NCBI RefSeq assembly: GCF_005871205.1
Contig: NZ_SWKM01000011.1
Coordinates: forward strand, 868,001 to 932,000
Direction of reading: 5' to 3'
From: Marinobacter alexandrii
Lineage (GTDB): Bacteria > Pseudomonadota > Gammaproteobacteria > Pseudomonadales > Oleiphilaceae
Length of the DNA stretch: 64,000 nucleotides
Of the stretch, positions 34,471 through 42,556 are shown in pieces (position 1 is the stretch's first letter; every line of letters starts with the position of its first letter). A program made the translations under genes and the position numbers. The notes below the pieces were generated by a model. It saw only the letters and a program-made list of their open reading frames with translations. It ran no database searches and was not told where the DNA came from.

Positions 34471-35208
34471 TTATTCAACGACTTCAAATAGTTTGCCCAG
34501 CCCGGTTTCGGGCTTCAATTTGCCGCATAAACGCAAGGCCTCCCAGAAGCTGACCTGATTGGCGGTCAGCACCGGTTTGCCAGTGGCTTGCTCCAGCGCC
34601 GTCAGCCAAGCGGCGGAATGCAGCGCGGTGTCGGGAATGAGCAAGGCATCTGAATCCTCTCGGGTGTTCGCGACGGCGAAATCAATCACTTCTTCTTTGC
34701 CTAAGGTGCCCACTTCAGCGGCAGTAACGATGCCCCGGCTGGACAGGTGCACCACGTCGATGTCGAAGTGATTCAGAAACGAGCGAAACCGCTGTGCAAC
34801 CTCTTCGGGGTAGGTCGCCGCGATGGCTACGGTTTTCGCGTCAATGGCTTTCACCGCCCGTGCAAACGCCATGGCGGTGGTCGAGGCTGGCACACCGAGG
34901 AGTTTCTCCAGGGTGTCGATTTGCTGGCGAATGCCGTCCAGGCCAAGCACGAAGCTGGCGCTGGTGGAGGTCCACAGCACAGACTCGATCCCGGAGTCGG
35001 TAAGGGCCTCCGCCCCCACCGTCAGTCGCCCGATACTGCCCATTTCACTGAGCGCCTCCACGGTGTGGGCATCTTCCAGAAACTCTGTGTGAACAAGATG
35101 AACCTCGGCGTGCGGCTCTATCATGGAGCCCATCCGTGGGTAGTCATCCTCGGCGGCGTGGCCGGGGTAGAGGAAACCGAGTCTGGCTGGCGGTGATGTG
35201 TGGGTCAT
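34471..35208 (-). CDS. Asp/Glu racemase / maleate isomerase family protein lacking catalytic Cys
   Basis: 245 residues with the two-domain Asp/Glu-racemase fold (PARLGFLYPGHAAEDDYPRM at the start). It most resembles maleate cis-trans isomerase and arylmalonate decarboxylase. The first catalytic motif, normally ACTSGSF, reads TSTSASF, so Cys is replaced by Ser. The second, normally SCTN, reads 'LLIPDTALHSAAWL', so Cys is replaced by Asp. The cysteine-based chemistry of the family therefore cannot operate unchanged. The fold may serve decarboxylation, another reaction or binding. It lies downstream of a DMT exporter on the same strand, separated by a long palindrome. Confidence 0.75.
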   Translation of the reverse strand: MTHTSPPARLGFLYPGHAAEDDYPRMGSMIEPHAEVHLVHTEFLEDAHTVEALSEMGSIGRLTVGAEALTDSGIESVLWTSTSASFVLGLDGIRQQIDTLEKLLGVPASTTAMAFARAVKAIDAKTVAIAATYPEEVAQRFRSFLNHFDIDVVHLSSRGIVTAAEVGTLGKEEVIDFAVANTREDSDALLIPDTALHSAAWLTALEQATGKPVLTANQVSFWEALRLCGKLKPETGLGKLFEVVE

Positions 35209-35239
35209 GTTCAGCTATGCCCTCGTTTTTTCTCTGCTA

Positions 35240-35274
35240 AGTGACTGGACTGAGCCTAGCTCAGTCCAGTCACT
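35240..35274. repeat. 15-bp perfect inverted repeat
   Basis: AGTGACTGGACTGAG (35240-35254) and its exact complement (35260-35274) flank a 5-nt loop. It lies between the DMT transporter stop and the racemase-family start, both minus strand. No T-run follows on the minus strand, so it is either an operator or a rho-independent-like hairpin of unusual type. Confidence 0.7.
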
Positions 35275-35290
35275 CACGCCTGTGATCGTC

Positions 35291-36241
35291 TTAGCTATTT
35301 CTCAGTTTGACGGAGGTGACTCGGTTTCGCGAACTCTCAGGCCGACGTTCACGGTTACTCATACGAAGACCCGCAATGACCGTCAGTGCGCCCAGCCAGA
35401 TAGCCATGGCGTAGCGTTCGTCAAACCAGACCACGCCGATGACCAGCCCAAACATAGCCGCGACGGCACCAAGCTGGCTATAGAACACAGGGTTGGAACG
35501 TTTTTGTAGCTCGAACGCGCAGTAGTAAGTCAAAGCGGTAAGCAGGCCTTGAGGAATAATGATGGTAAGAAACGGCGTCCCGTACGCTGTTGAGACCAAA
35601 GGCGTTCTGAGTGCCACAGCCAGCGCACCCAGCGTCATGGCAGAGGCGAGCAGAGTGCCGGCGGCCAGCGTCATGGGTTTGGTATCGGTTGGCCAGGCTA
35701 CTGAACGATAGACATTACCGATGGAGAGTGAGACTGGAATGAGAAGACCAAGGGCGAACCAAAGGCCATTGGGATGGTGCATCTCTGTGTGTCGTTGGAG
35801 AACAATCCAGGCGCAGGCAGAGACTGCAATTGCCAAGCCGGTGAGTTTTGTCCAGTTGCGGGATTCCAGGCCCATCGTAGTGGCAATCAGGAACGTGAAT
35901 ATTGGCGGCAGGGCGTACATGATGCCGGTGAAGCCAGCACCCAGTTTGGTAACCAGGTAAAACGCGATGGCGTTGGGAATGGCAATGCCTGTTAAGCCGC
36001 TAATCAAGAAATACCGGGTCAGCCGCCGTTTGAATATAGCGGAAGGCCGCGCGGTGCACAGAAGCAGAACCAAGCCCGCTATGAGCGTCTGCCAGAACGC
36101 ATAGGTGATGGCTGGTACCCCCTGAGCGGTAGCGGTTTTCGCCAGGGCCAGCATCAGTGCAATGAGGAAACCGTTGGCCAGCAACAAACCCCATACAATG
36201 GCCTTGGGTGACAGTGGTCGGTGCGCGATCAGGGCAGTCAT
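35291..36241 (-). CDS. DMT-family (EamA) exporter
   Basis: 316 residues with ten hydrophobic segments arranged as two EamA halves: VWGLLLANGFLIALMLALAK in the first, and a second starting near residue 160 (GLWFALGLLIPVSLSIGNVYRS). A short basic C-terminal tail ends the protein. Such proteins export amino acids and other small metabolites; the substrate is unknown. It is divergent from a LysR regulator, a typical local-control pair. Confidence 0.85.
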   Translation of the reverse strand: MTALIAHRPLSPKAIVWGLLLANGFLIALMLALAKTATAQGVPAITYAFWQTLIAGLVLLLCTARPSAIFKRRLTRYFLISGLTGIAIPNAIAFYLVTKLGAGFTGIMYALPPIFTFLIATTMGLESRNWTKLTGLAIAVSACAWIVLQRHTEMHHPNGLWFALGLLIPVSLSIGNVYRSVAWPTDTKPMTLAAGTLLASAMTLGALAVALRTPLVSTAYGTPFLTIIIPQGLLTALTYYCAFELQKRSNPVFYSQLGAVAAMFGLVIGVVWFDERYAMAIWLGALTVIAGLRMSNRERRPESSRNRVTSVKLRNS

Positions 36242-36366
36242 GGTCAGCCTACTCCAGTGTGCGGGGATGAAAGATTTGATGCTCAGTCTGCCTGAGGTTA
36301 TTCAATTGATAACTGGAGATATTCGAATAATACTTGTTCCACTTTGGAAACTATCCGGGAGCAACT

Positions 36367-37263
36367 ATGGCCACTGACAAACTGGTTGCCATGAAGATTT
36401 TTCGACGTGTCGCGGAAGTGGGCAGTTTTACCCGAGCGGCAGACGATCTGGGTGTAACCGCTGCGACGGTCAGCAAGCACATCGCTTTCCTGGAACAAGA
36501 CGTTGGTACTCGACTAATCAGCCGGACGACACGGCGCATGCATCTGACTGATGCGGGGCTGGCCTTTCTCAGGCGAACCCAGGCGATTCTGGACGATCTT
36601 GAGGAAGCGGAGTTGGAGGCCAGAGGATTTCAGGCCGAACCCAAGGGGACCATCCGGATCAATGTACCTATGTCCTTTGGCCTGACCCACATCACCGAGG
36701 CCATCGATAGTTTCCTGAACCGTTATCCCGAAATAGAAGTGGACCTGCAGCTCAGCGATCAAATGGTTGATCTTGTCGAGCAGGGTGTTGATATCGCGAT
36801 TCGGGTTCGTAGTGCGCTCCCCGATTCGAGCATGCTCGCCAAGCCGCTGCGGCAGTCTCGAAATATGGTCTGCGCATCACCCGGATATCTTGCGAATGCC
36901 GCGGAGATAAATCGCCCTGCTGATCTTGTCCAGCATAATTGCCTGGCGTTTACTCATCATGATCGGCCCCGAGTCTGGGAGCTGGGTGAGGAACAAGTGA
37001 CGGTTAATGGCAATTTCACAACTGATAGCAGCCTGGCCATTCGTCAGAGCCTGTTGCGAGGTCTGGGGGTGGGCTTTCTTCCCCGCTTTCTGGTGCAGAC
37101 GGATATAGAAAACGGGGCGCTGGTTCCGTTGCTCGAGGAATTCCCTCCCCGGCCTTACACCGTGTTTGCCATCTTCCCTCCCGGGCGGAAACAGCCAACG
37201 AAAGTCCGACTTCTTCTGGAACATGTGGATCAGCATTTGGGTGAAAAGCCCTATTGGGAGTAG
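36367..37263 (+). CDS. LysR-family transcriptional regulator
   Basis: 298 residues. The start at 36367 (GGGAG upstream) gives the standard opening MATDKLVAMKIFRRVAEVGSFTRAADDLGVTAATVSKHIAFLEQDVGTRLI, a winged helix of the CrgA/DsdC-type subgroup. The effector domain covers residues about 90-295 (GTIRINVPMSFGLTHITEAIDSFL). It probably regulates the divergent DMT exporter; the intergenic region has small AT-rich palindromes such as TATTCGAATA at 36317. The inducer is unknown. Confidence 0.88.
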   Translation: MATDKLVAMKIFRRVAEVGSFTRAADDLGVTAATVSKHIAFLEQDVGTRLISRTTRRMHLTDAGLAFLRRTQAILDDLEEAELEARGFQAEPKGTIRINVPMSFGLTHITEAIDSFLNRYPEIEVDLQLSDQMVDLVEQGVDIAIRVRSALPDSSMLAKPLRQSRNMVCASPGYLANAAEINRPADLVQHNCLAFTHHDRPRVWELGEEQVTVNGNFTTDSSLAIRQSLLRGLGVGFLPRFLVQTDIENGALVPLLEEFPPRPYTVFAIFPPGRKQPTKVRLLLEHVDQHLGEKPYWE

Positions 37264-37324
37264 CGTCTTGATGGCAAGGCGTTAATCGGTTTCTGCCCAA
37301 TTGTTTCGAAAATGGAAAATATAA

Positions 37325-37702
37325 AGTTCCATACTGACCGTTGATCGCTACACCACGCAGTACCAGAGGGGCAGGAACGTTGCTTATTCAGATGTTGCGG
37401 GTTACGCCGATCATATAAAAAAGGCTTTAGCCGCAAAATCGGAAGCAGAACAGATAAGTTGGGCGCATCACCAAGCCTACATTGCGCTCGGGACGCTGCT
37501 TGCTGCAGCGGCTTCTATGAGAATTGACAGTTGTCCCATGACAGGGATTGACGCCCGTGCCTATGACCAGATTCTGGGGCTCAAAGATCTTGGGCTGGAA
37601 ACCAGCGCCATTGTCGCGCTGGGTCTCAGGAGCTCGAGAGACCATAGCTCGGATTTACCCAAGGTCCGCTTCGATTTTGACGACTTCGTGATTCGACGCT
37701 AG
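37325..37702 (+). pseudogene. Remnant of NAD(P)H nitroreductase (C-terminal part)
   Basis: The frame is open from just after a stop at 37322. It reads RGRNVAYSDVAGYADHIKKALA, then 'ISWAHHQAYIALGTLLAAAASMRIDSCPMTG', then ILGLKDLGLETSAIVALGL, ending KVRFDFDDFVIRR. This matches the C-terminal 120 residues of NfsB-like flavin nitroreductases, including the AxxxMRIDSCPMxG segment that covers FMN. The first roughly 90 residues, with the FMN-binding RxSxR motif, are missing and no start codon or ribosome-binding site precedes the fragment. An ATG at 37517 would give only 61 residues. The gene therefore looks 5'-truncated and decayed by deletion. Confidence 0.75.
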
Positions 37703-37860
37703 GAATTGTAAACCGTAACCCCTACAGCGGAAACCGGGGTTCAGTAATCGCTTCGACGAGCAGCAGCACTATATCAGGGGGGCAAGAGTTGTTGGGGAGG
37801 TTTGTCCTTTCAGGCCTTGATCAACGATCGACGGAACAATTCTGAAGCCCCCTACGTTGG

Positions 37861-37900
37861 CCTTTGTGAAGTTTTGTAAATAACAACAAGGACAACAAAA
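37861..37900 (+). promoter_or_regulatory. Leader/RBS region shared with 40750-40790
   Basis: The 40 bases before the S15-like hydrolase ATG match the leader at 40750-40790: CCTTTGT at the left, AACAACAAGGACAACAAAA at the right, with a few differences between. AAGGA is the ribosome-binding site. The shared stretch suggests a duplicated promoter/leader, not a general feature of this window. Confidence 0.5.
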
Positions 37901-39826
37901 ATGCCTGACACTAATCTCTCTCCAATTCGTTATATCCGATTAATACCCGTTCTTCTCGCCTTGGCTGTTGCCGGCTGTGGTGACCAGTCCTCAGATTCGG
38001 AAGACGATAAGTCTGAGCAAGCTGGCAGTTCCTCGGAACGAGCCTGTGAGAATCCAGGGAACGGATCGCCTCCCCAATGTAAAGTTAGTTCGCCCGTATC
38101 TTGTAACGACGAGACCCCCATTGAGGGTGGCACCAGCTATCCAGTGATGCTCACCTCGGCCAGTGGTGAAACCATTGCCTTTCAGGTGTTGGAGCCGAAC
38201 GGTGCGATTGACTGTGCAGAAGGCCACCCGCTGGTTTTGCATGGGCATGGATTTGGAGGCTCCCGGACCACTGAAGGCTTTGATCAGTATCGTGACGCCG
38301 GCTTTGCCGTGATCTCCATTGATCAAAGGGGCTTTGGTGAGAGCACCGGTACGGTTCGGGTAATGGATCCGGAATTTGAGGGGCAGGACCTGATTCAGAT
38401 TCTCGATTGGGCTGAGGCTAATCTGGATTACCTGCGTTACCGGGAGGAGCCAGATCTGCCGGAGGAACTGAATCCCAATCTGGTGGCGGGCGCGATCGGT
38501 GGCAGTTACGGGGGTGGCTATCAAATCTTGTTGCATGGCCAGGATCCGGGCCAACGGCTTGACGCTTTGGTACCGGACATTACCTGGTACGATCTGCGTT
38601 ACAGCCTCAATCCCGGTAATGTTATCAAAACCGGCTGGGACCTGGTGCTGGTGGCAGGCGGTGAAGCCGGCTCGACGGGCAAGGGTAACGGTGGTTTGGA
38701 CCCAATCATCCGGGAAATTCTTGCCCAGGGCGCGACATTGAATCGCTTCCCTGAGGCCGGCCTCGATTTCTTCTACTACCACAGCCCGGCGTATCGTTGT
38801 TCCGGCAAGCCGGTTACGGTGTCCGAGGATTCTGGTCTGCTGACCTACCAGATGAATCCGCCCGCATTCGATGTTCCACCCACGCCTTATGCGGAAGTGG
38901 ATGTGCTGCTGACTCAGGGTATGAAAGACACCTTGTTCAACTTCAACGATGCCTGGCGCAACTTCGAGTGCCTGAAAGCCAGTGGCGGTGACGTACGACT
39001 ACTCACTCACCAAACCGGCCATATCCTGCCCGTTGAGGCACCTGACGAGCTGCAACCGGGAGAGTATGTCGATCCCACAGCAGACTTGCTGGAATTGCCT
39101 GGTTTCCAGGGCGCGGCGGGGAAGTTTGCCTGCGGCGATATCTCGATATCAGACGCCACCCTGAACTGGCTGGAGCATCATTTACTAGGCAAAGACTTGG
39201 CTGGATATTTTGATGGCACAGATTCCAACATCTGTCTGTCGCTGGATGATGGTGAGTCAATCAGCGTTCCCGTGGATTCGTTTCCGGCACCGGAATTGAA
39301 CGCAGGTGTCCTTTCGGGCGCTAACGTGGTCGAGCGGTCGGTAGCGACTGAAACACCTATCGCCTCCGGTTATGAGGCGTCTGCAACCGCAACCCAGCCC
39401 CCAGTAGCATTGGTTCTGGGGCAAGCTGGTGCAGACGGGGTCACCTTGGGAGGTATTCCAACGGCCAGGCTCACGGTGTCTGACTTGACCGGGCGCTCAA
39501 CCTGTGACGTAGAGCTGGACCCCTACGCCGCCGGCTGTGATCCCATTGTATTTGTTGGTCTTGGCAAGCGTGCAGAGGGGGAGGGTCGCTGGCAGCTGAT
39601 CGACGATCAGATCAAGCCGGTGCGCGGCCTCAAGGATCAGGCGGTCATTGAACTGGTCGGTGTGGCGGAGGCTCTGGCGCCCGGCGACGAACTCGCGCTG
39701 CTGGTTTACGGATTTCACCCTCAGTTTCCTGCGAGCTGGTCACGGGATGCCCTGGTGCCTTTTGTGAACCTGGCGGGCACGGTGCAACTGCCAATTTTGG
39801 AGGGATTGCTGGAAAACCCTCGTTAA
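37901..39826 (+). CDS. Large S15/CocE-like alpha/beta-hydrolase lipoprotein
   Basis: 641 residues. The N-terminus has a lipoprotein signal (LALAVAGC, Cys26) followed by a polar Ser/Asp-rich linker. The alpha/beta-hydrolase core starts near residue 85. It has the oxyanion stretch LHGHGFGGSR, the nucleophile box GGSYGGGYQ (about residue 205), an Asp in 'QGMKDTLFNF', and a His in 'THQTGHILPVEA'. The C-terminal 170 residues resemble the jelly-roll module of X-Pro dipeptidyl peptidase/cocaine-esterase-type enzymes. It probably hydrolyses esters or peptides at the cell envelope. The substrate is unknown. It is transcribed alone. Confidence 0.8.
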   Translation: MPDTNLSPIRYIRLIPVLLALAVAGCGDQSSDSEDDKSEQAGSSSERACENPGNGSPPQCKVSSPVSCNDETPIEGGTSYPVMLTSASGETIAFQVLEPNGAIDCAEGHPLVLHGHGFGGSRTTEGFDQYRDAGFAVISIDQRGFGESTGTVRVMDPEFEGQDLIQILDWAEANLDYLRYREEPDLPEELNPNLVAGAIGGSYGGGYQILLHGQDPGQRLDALVPDITWYDLRYSLNPGNVIKTGWDLVLVAGGEAGSTGKGNGGLDPIIREILAQGATLNRFPEAGLDFFYYHSPAYRCSGKPVTVSEDSGLLTYQMNPPAFDVPPTPYAEVDVLLTQGMKDTLFNFNDAWRNFECLKASGGDVRLLTHQTGHILPVEAPDELQPGEYVDPTADLLELPGFQGAAGKFACGDISISDATLNWLEHHLLGKDLAGYFDGTDSNICLSLDDGESISVPVDSFPAPELNAGVLSGANVVERSVATETPIASGYEASATATQPPVALVLGQAGADGVTLGGIPTARLTVSDLTGRSTCDVELDPYAAGCDPIVFVGLGKRAEGEGRWQLIDDQIKPVRGLKDQAVIELVGVAEALAPGDELALLVYGFHPQFPASWSRDALVPFVNLAGTVQLPILEGLLENPR

Positions 39827-39865
39827 AGAAGATTGGGTGGGGCGCTGTCTTAGCGAATTCTTCAC

Positions 39866-39882
39866 CGCGCTGAGGCAGCGCG
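39866..39882 (+). terminator. Hairpin after the S15-like hydrolase gene
   Basis: CGCGCTG and CAGCGCG flank a three-base loop 40 bases after the stop. A short T-containing stretch (GCGCTTTCG) follows. It is a compact hairpin with only a weak U-tract. Confidence 0.35.
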
Positions 39883-40015
39883 CCAGCGCTTTCGTGACCT
39901 GCATCCGCCTGCAGCTTTTGGCAATAATGTGTCGAGACTGTTTATTACTTTATTGTATTTGGTAAGAACTTTTTTCCTAAAATAAAGTCGTAGAAGGAAA
40001 TCAGGAGGACTCGAA

Positions 40016-40213
40016 ATGGCCGACTCAAAAAACCGCCCTCAATCTGAAGACCAGACACCCACGCGTGGTGATCGAAGATTTGCTGTGTCCGCAAACAGGG
40101 ACAAGGCCAGTCACAGGCTTCGTTACGTTGAAGCCGGAGGCGCTGCAGTGGACACGGAGGAATGCACGTTTTGCCAGTCCGTTCCGGAGCTTTTCAAAGG
40201 CGAGGAAAATTGA
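40016..40213 (+). CDS. Small Cys-containing protein, 65 aa
   Basis: AGGAGG lies seven bases before the ATG, which supports translation. The product begins MADSKNRPQSEDQTPTRGDR and contains RLRYVEAGGAAVDTEECTFCQSVPELFKGEEN near its end. The CTFC pair might bind metal or form a disulfide, but nothing else is recognisable. It lies about 50 bases before the rhodanese gene on the same strand and may share its transcript. The family is unknown. Confidence 0.45.
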   Translation: MADSKNRPQSEDQTPTRGDRRFAVSANRDKASHRLRYVEAGGAAVDTEECTFCQSVPELFKGEEN

Positions 40214-40265
40214 ACGCAGGGCAAGGATTTCTTTCTATCGAACTCTGAGCGGGAGGTACATCAAC

Positions 40266-40646
40266 ATGAAAAATGCACATCAGATGGTCGAAGCCGCCAA
40301 GGCCCATATCAAGGAAGTTTCGCTGGATCAGGCGAGCGACGCCATCAAACAGGCGGACTTTTTGATCGACGTACGCGAACCTGATGAATTTCGCGAAGGC
40401 CATATTGCCGGCGCAATCAATATTCCCCGTGGTCTATTGGAATTCAAGCTGAGCGCTGATCCCGCACTTGACGACCGTGGACTCAACCTGGTGATTTATT
40501 GCAAGAACAGCGGGCGCGCTGCGCTCTCGGCCCAGGCCATGAAAGAAATGGGCTATGCACATGTTCTGTCGATTTCCGGGGGGATAGATGCATGGCAGGC
40601 TGCGGACAAACCGGTCGTAAAACCCTCATTGCCAGAGTTCGATTAG
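40266..40646 (+). CDS. Rhodanese-domain sulfurtransferase
   Basis: 126 residues. The start at 40266 has GGGAGG upstream. A single rhodanese domain follows a short N-terminal helix: FLIDVREPDEFREGHIAGAINIPRG (the CH2A-type motif) and the active-site loop VIYCKNSGRAALSA, with Cys at the nucleophile position and Arg after the CxxxxR spacing. SISGGIDAWQAADKPV closes the domain. It transfers sulfane sulfur in the cytoplasm. Single-domain GlpE-like enzymes are common; the acceptor is unknown. Confidence 0.88.
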   Translation: MKNAHQMVEAAKAHIKEVSLDQASDAIKQADFLIDVREPDEFREGHIAGAINIPRGLLEFKLSADPALDDRGLNLVIYCKNSGRAALSAQAMKEMGYAHVLSISGGIDAWQAADKPVVKPSLPEFD

Positions 40647-40749
40647 TTATAGGTGTCCCGAGCGTTTTTTCGCTATTGATCGAGAGCGGCATACCTTTTC
40701 AGGCCTCGTTCGGCGCCACAGGGAACATAATTGATTGATCATGCGTTGC

Positions 40750-40790
40750 CCTTTGTTAGGCTCTTGTTGAAACAACAAGGACAACAAAAA
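40750..40790 (+). promoter_or_regulatory. Leader/RBS region duplicated from the 37861-37900 type
   Basis: These 41 bases match the leader of the S15-like hydrolase (shared CCTTTGT and AACAACAAGGACAACAAAA). They precede an ATG at 40791 that opens only a 14-codon frame. Confidence 0.5.
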
Positions 40791-40835
40791 ATGTCGCACT
40801 TTAATTTTCGCCCAATGGTCGGGGCGGCAGCATGA
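40791..40835 (+). CDS. Possible 14-codon leader peptide overlapping the desaturase gene
   Basis: The ATG has AAGGA at a suitable distance and encodes MSHFNFRPMVGAAA, stopping at a TGA that overlaps the ATG of the next gene (ATGA). Translation of the desaturase-like gene would therefore be coupled to this peptide. The N-terminus looks loosely like that of the hydrolase at 37901 (MPDTNLSPIR). It may also be the remnant of a duplicated gene start. Confidence 0.35.
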   Translation: MSHFNFRPMVGAAA

Positions 40836-41992
40836 GCGATTACAACATCAACGGTCTCGCTATACCGTTATTCCTCATCCTGATGCTGGTGGAATATGGC
40901 GTGTTGCGGCTGCAGGGTCGCAGTTTGCACCGCTTTAACGACAGTGTGAACAGCCTGTCCATGGGCTTGCTGTTGCTTATTTCCGATGCCTTGCTGAAGG
41001 CCTATACCTTCGCAGTGTTTATCTGGTTGTGGCAGAACCATCGGCTGATTGATTTTCAGGTGGAGAACCCCGTTACCTGGCTGGTGTTCTTCCTGGGCGT
41101 CGACTTCTGTTACTACTGGTTCCATCGCATTGCACATCAGGTCAACGTCCTGTGGGGTGCGCACGTTGGTCATCACCAGGGTGAGGAATACAACTTCACC
41201 ACGGCATTGCGCCAGAGCGCGTTCCAGTATGCCTTTTCCTGGGTGTTCTACCTGCCGCTGGCGGTGCTGGGCTGTCCGCCGGTGGTTTTTGTGGTCCAGT
41301 TTGTGGTGCTGAAGATGTACCAGTTCTGGTTGCACACTCAGTCCATTAATCGCATTCCGCTGATGGAAGGGGTGATGTCGACGCCCTCTAGCCACCGTGT
41401 TCACCACGCCAAGAACCCGATCTACATTGATCGCAATTACGGTGGCACCCTGGTGATCTGGGATCGACTGTTTGGCACCTGGCAGCCGGAGTTGGAAAAC
41501 GAGCCGTGCCACTATGGTACTACCCGCCCGCTGGATACCCTGAACCCGGTTCGCGCCAACCTTCAGCACTGGTCGATGCTGGCCCGGGATACCATTAATA
41601 CCGCGCGCTGGCAGGATAAGGCGTCGCTCTGGTTTCGGCCCACCGGCTGGCGGCCGGCAGATTGCCTGGCCATGGACGCCACCGACCCGGGCATGCAGAA
41701 AACCGGTTGCAGCGACCGACCAAAGTACGATCCGCAAACCAGCTCTGGCAAAAAACTGTACGTTGGCTGCTCCATGATGCTGACGTTTGTTGTCTGCACG
41801 GTTTTTATCTTTCTCTCGCCGCAACTGCCTGGGTGGCAGGTAGCCACGGGCACGGTGTTGGTGATCGGCGGGCTGGTCATTGCCGGAGATCTGTTGGAAA
41901 ACCGTACCCGCTTTCAGTGGCTCGAGTGGGTGCGAGTGCCACTTCTGGTTTGGTTCGCCGCAAGTCTCTGGAGCACAATGGTTCTGGGCTGA
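40832..41992 (+). CDS. Sterol desaturase/fatty acid hydroxylase family protein
   Basis: 386 residues, integral membrane. The histidine boxes of the di-iron hydroxylase superfamily are present: HRIAH, HVGHHQ and 'SSHRVHHA', in the order HX3H, HXXHH, HXXHH. The N-terminus is hydrophobic, and the C-terminal third carries two more membrane segments (MLTFVVCTVFIFL, VLVIGGLVIAGDLL). It would hydroxylate or desaturate a lipid using O2 at the membrane. A second, shorter family member is at 55785. The start overlaps a 14-codon frame. Confidence 0.87.
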   Translation: MSDYNINGLAIPLFLILMLVEYGVLRLQGRSLHRFNDSVNSLSMGLLLLISDALLKAYTFAVFIWLWQNHRLIDFQVENPVTWLVFFLGVDFCYYWFHRIAHQVNVLWGAHVGHHQGEEYNFTTALRQSAFQYAFSWVFYLPLAVLGCPPVVFVVQFVVLKMYQFWLHTQSINRIPLMEGVMSTPSSHRVHHAKNPIYIDRNYGGTLVIWDRLFGTWQPELENEPCHYGTTRPLDTLNPVRANLQHWSMLARDTINTARWQDKASLWFRPTGWRPADCLAMDATDPGMQKTGCSDRPKYDPQTSSGKKLYVGCSMMLTFVVCTVFIFLSPQLPGWQVATGTVLVIGGLVIAGDLLENRTRFQWLEWVRVPLLVWFAASLWSTMVLG

Positions 41993-42007
41993 AAGCCGAT
42001 TCATGCG

Positions 42008-42048
42008 TTGATCTGGGTCAAACCCCCAGAACTGGCGGGGGTGATAAT
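42008..42048 (+). promoter_or_regulatory. Anr/FNR-type box and -10 element of the universal stress gene
   Basis: TTGATCTGGGTCAA (42008-42021) differs from TTGAT-N4-ATCAA at one position. GATAAT at 42043-42048 is a near-consensus -10 element; it would place transcription start about 41 bases from the box centre. This is the class II layout for Anr/FNR activation under low oxygen. The universal stress protein gene begins at 42085. Confidence 0.55.
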
Positions 42049-42084
42049 TAGAGTGGCATATTGTAACGATGAAGAGGTGTCATT

Positions 42085-42525
42085 ATGGACAAGGACTCCC
42101 CCTGCATTGTTGTGGCCTGTGATGGTTCGGAGCAGTCGCTGAGCGCCGCCAAGCTGGCCTCTGATTTGGCCGAAGCCATGGGCCACCCGCTCAAGTTGCT
42201 AACCGTATATCCGTATGCCAAATCCTCAGTGCTGGTGGTGGCTGGAGTAGAGCGTGGCAAGATTGACGAGGAGCGGGAAAAGCACGGCCAGGAAGTATTC
42301 GGTGCGGCCAGAGGGGTGCTGGGCGGACAGGTGGAAATCCGGGAGGAGATCCTGCTGAATGGTGACCCCGCTCACGAAATCCTGGAGTACATGCACAACC
42401 ATCCGGGTGCGCATCTGGTGCTCGGGCGCCGTGGTTTTTCCGCAGTGCGCAGCCTGCTGCTGGGTAGTGTCAGTGAAAAAGTGGTCCGGCACGCCACAGG
42501 GCCGGTGACCGTGGTCGGGCAATAA
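42085..42525 (+). CDS. Universal stress protein (UspA family)
   Basis: 146 residues with the complete nucleotide-binding motif G-2x-G-9x-GS (GRRGFSAVRSLLLGS, near residue 114), and the first-strand Asp in 'IVVACDGSEQSLSAAKLA'. It is therefore the ATP-binding type, unlike the copy at 2992. An oxygen-responsive Anr/FNR-type promoter lies upstream, as is common for Usp genes in pseudomonads. GAAGAGG lies a few bases before the ATG. It is cytosolic. Confidence 0.9.
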   Translation: MDKDSPCIVVACDGSEQSLSAAKLASDLAEAMGHPLKLLTVYPYAKSSVLVVAGVERGKIDEEREKHGQEVFGAARGVLGGQVEIREEILLNGDPAHEILEYMHNHPGAHLVLGRRGFSAVRSLLLGSVSEKVVRHATGPVTVVGQ

Positions 42526-42556
42526 GGCCTTCTTCACTCAAAGACGCTTGAGACCT

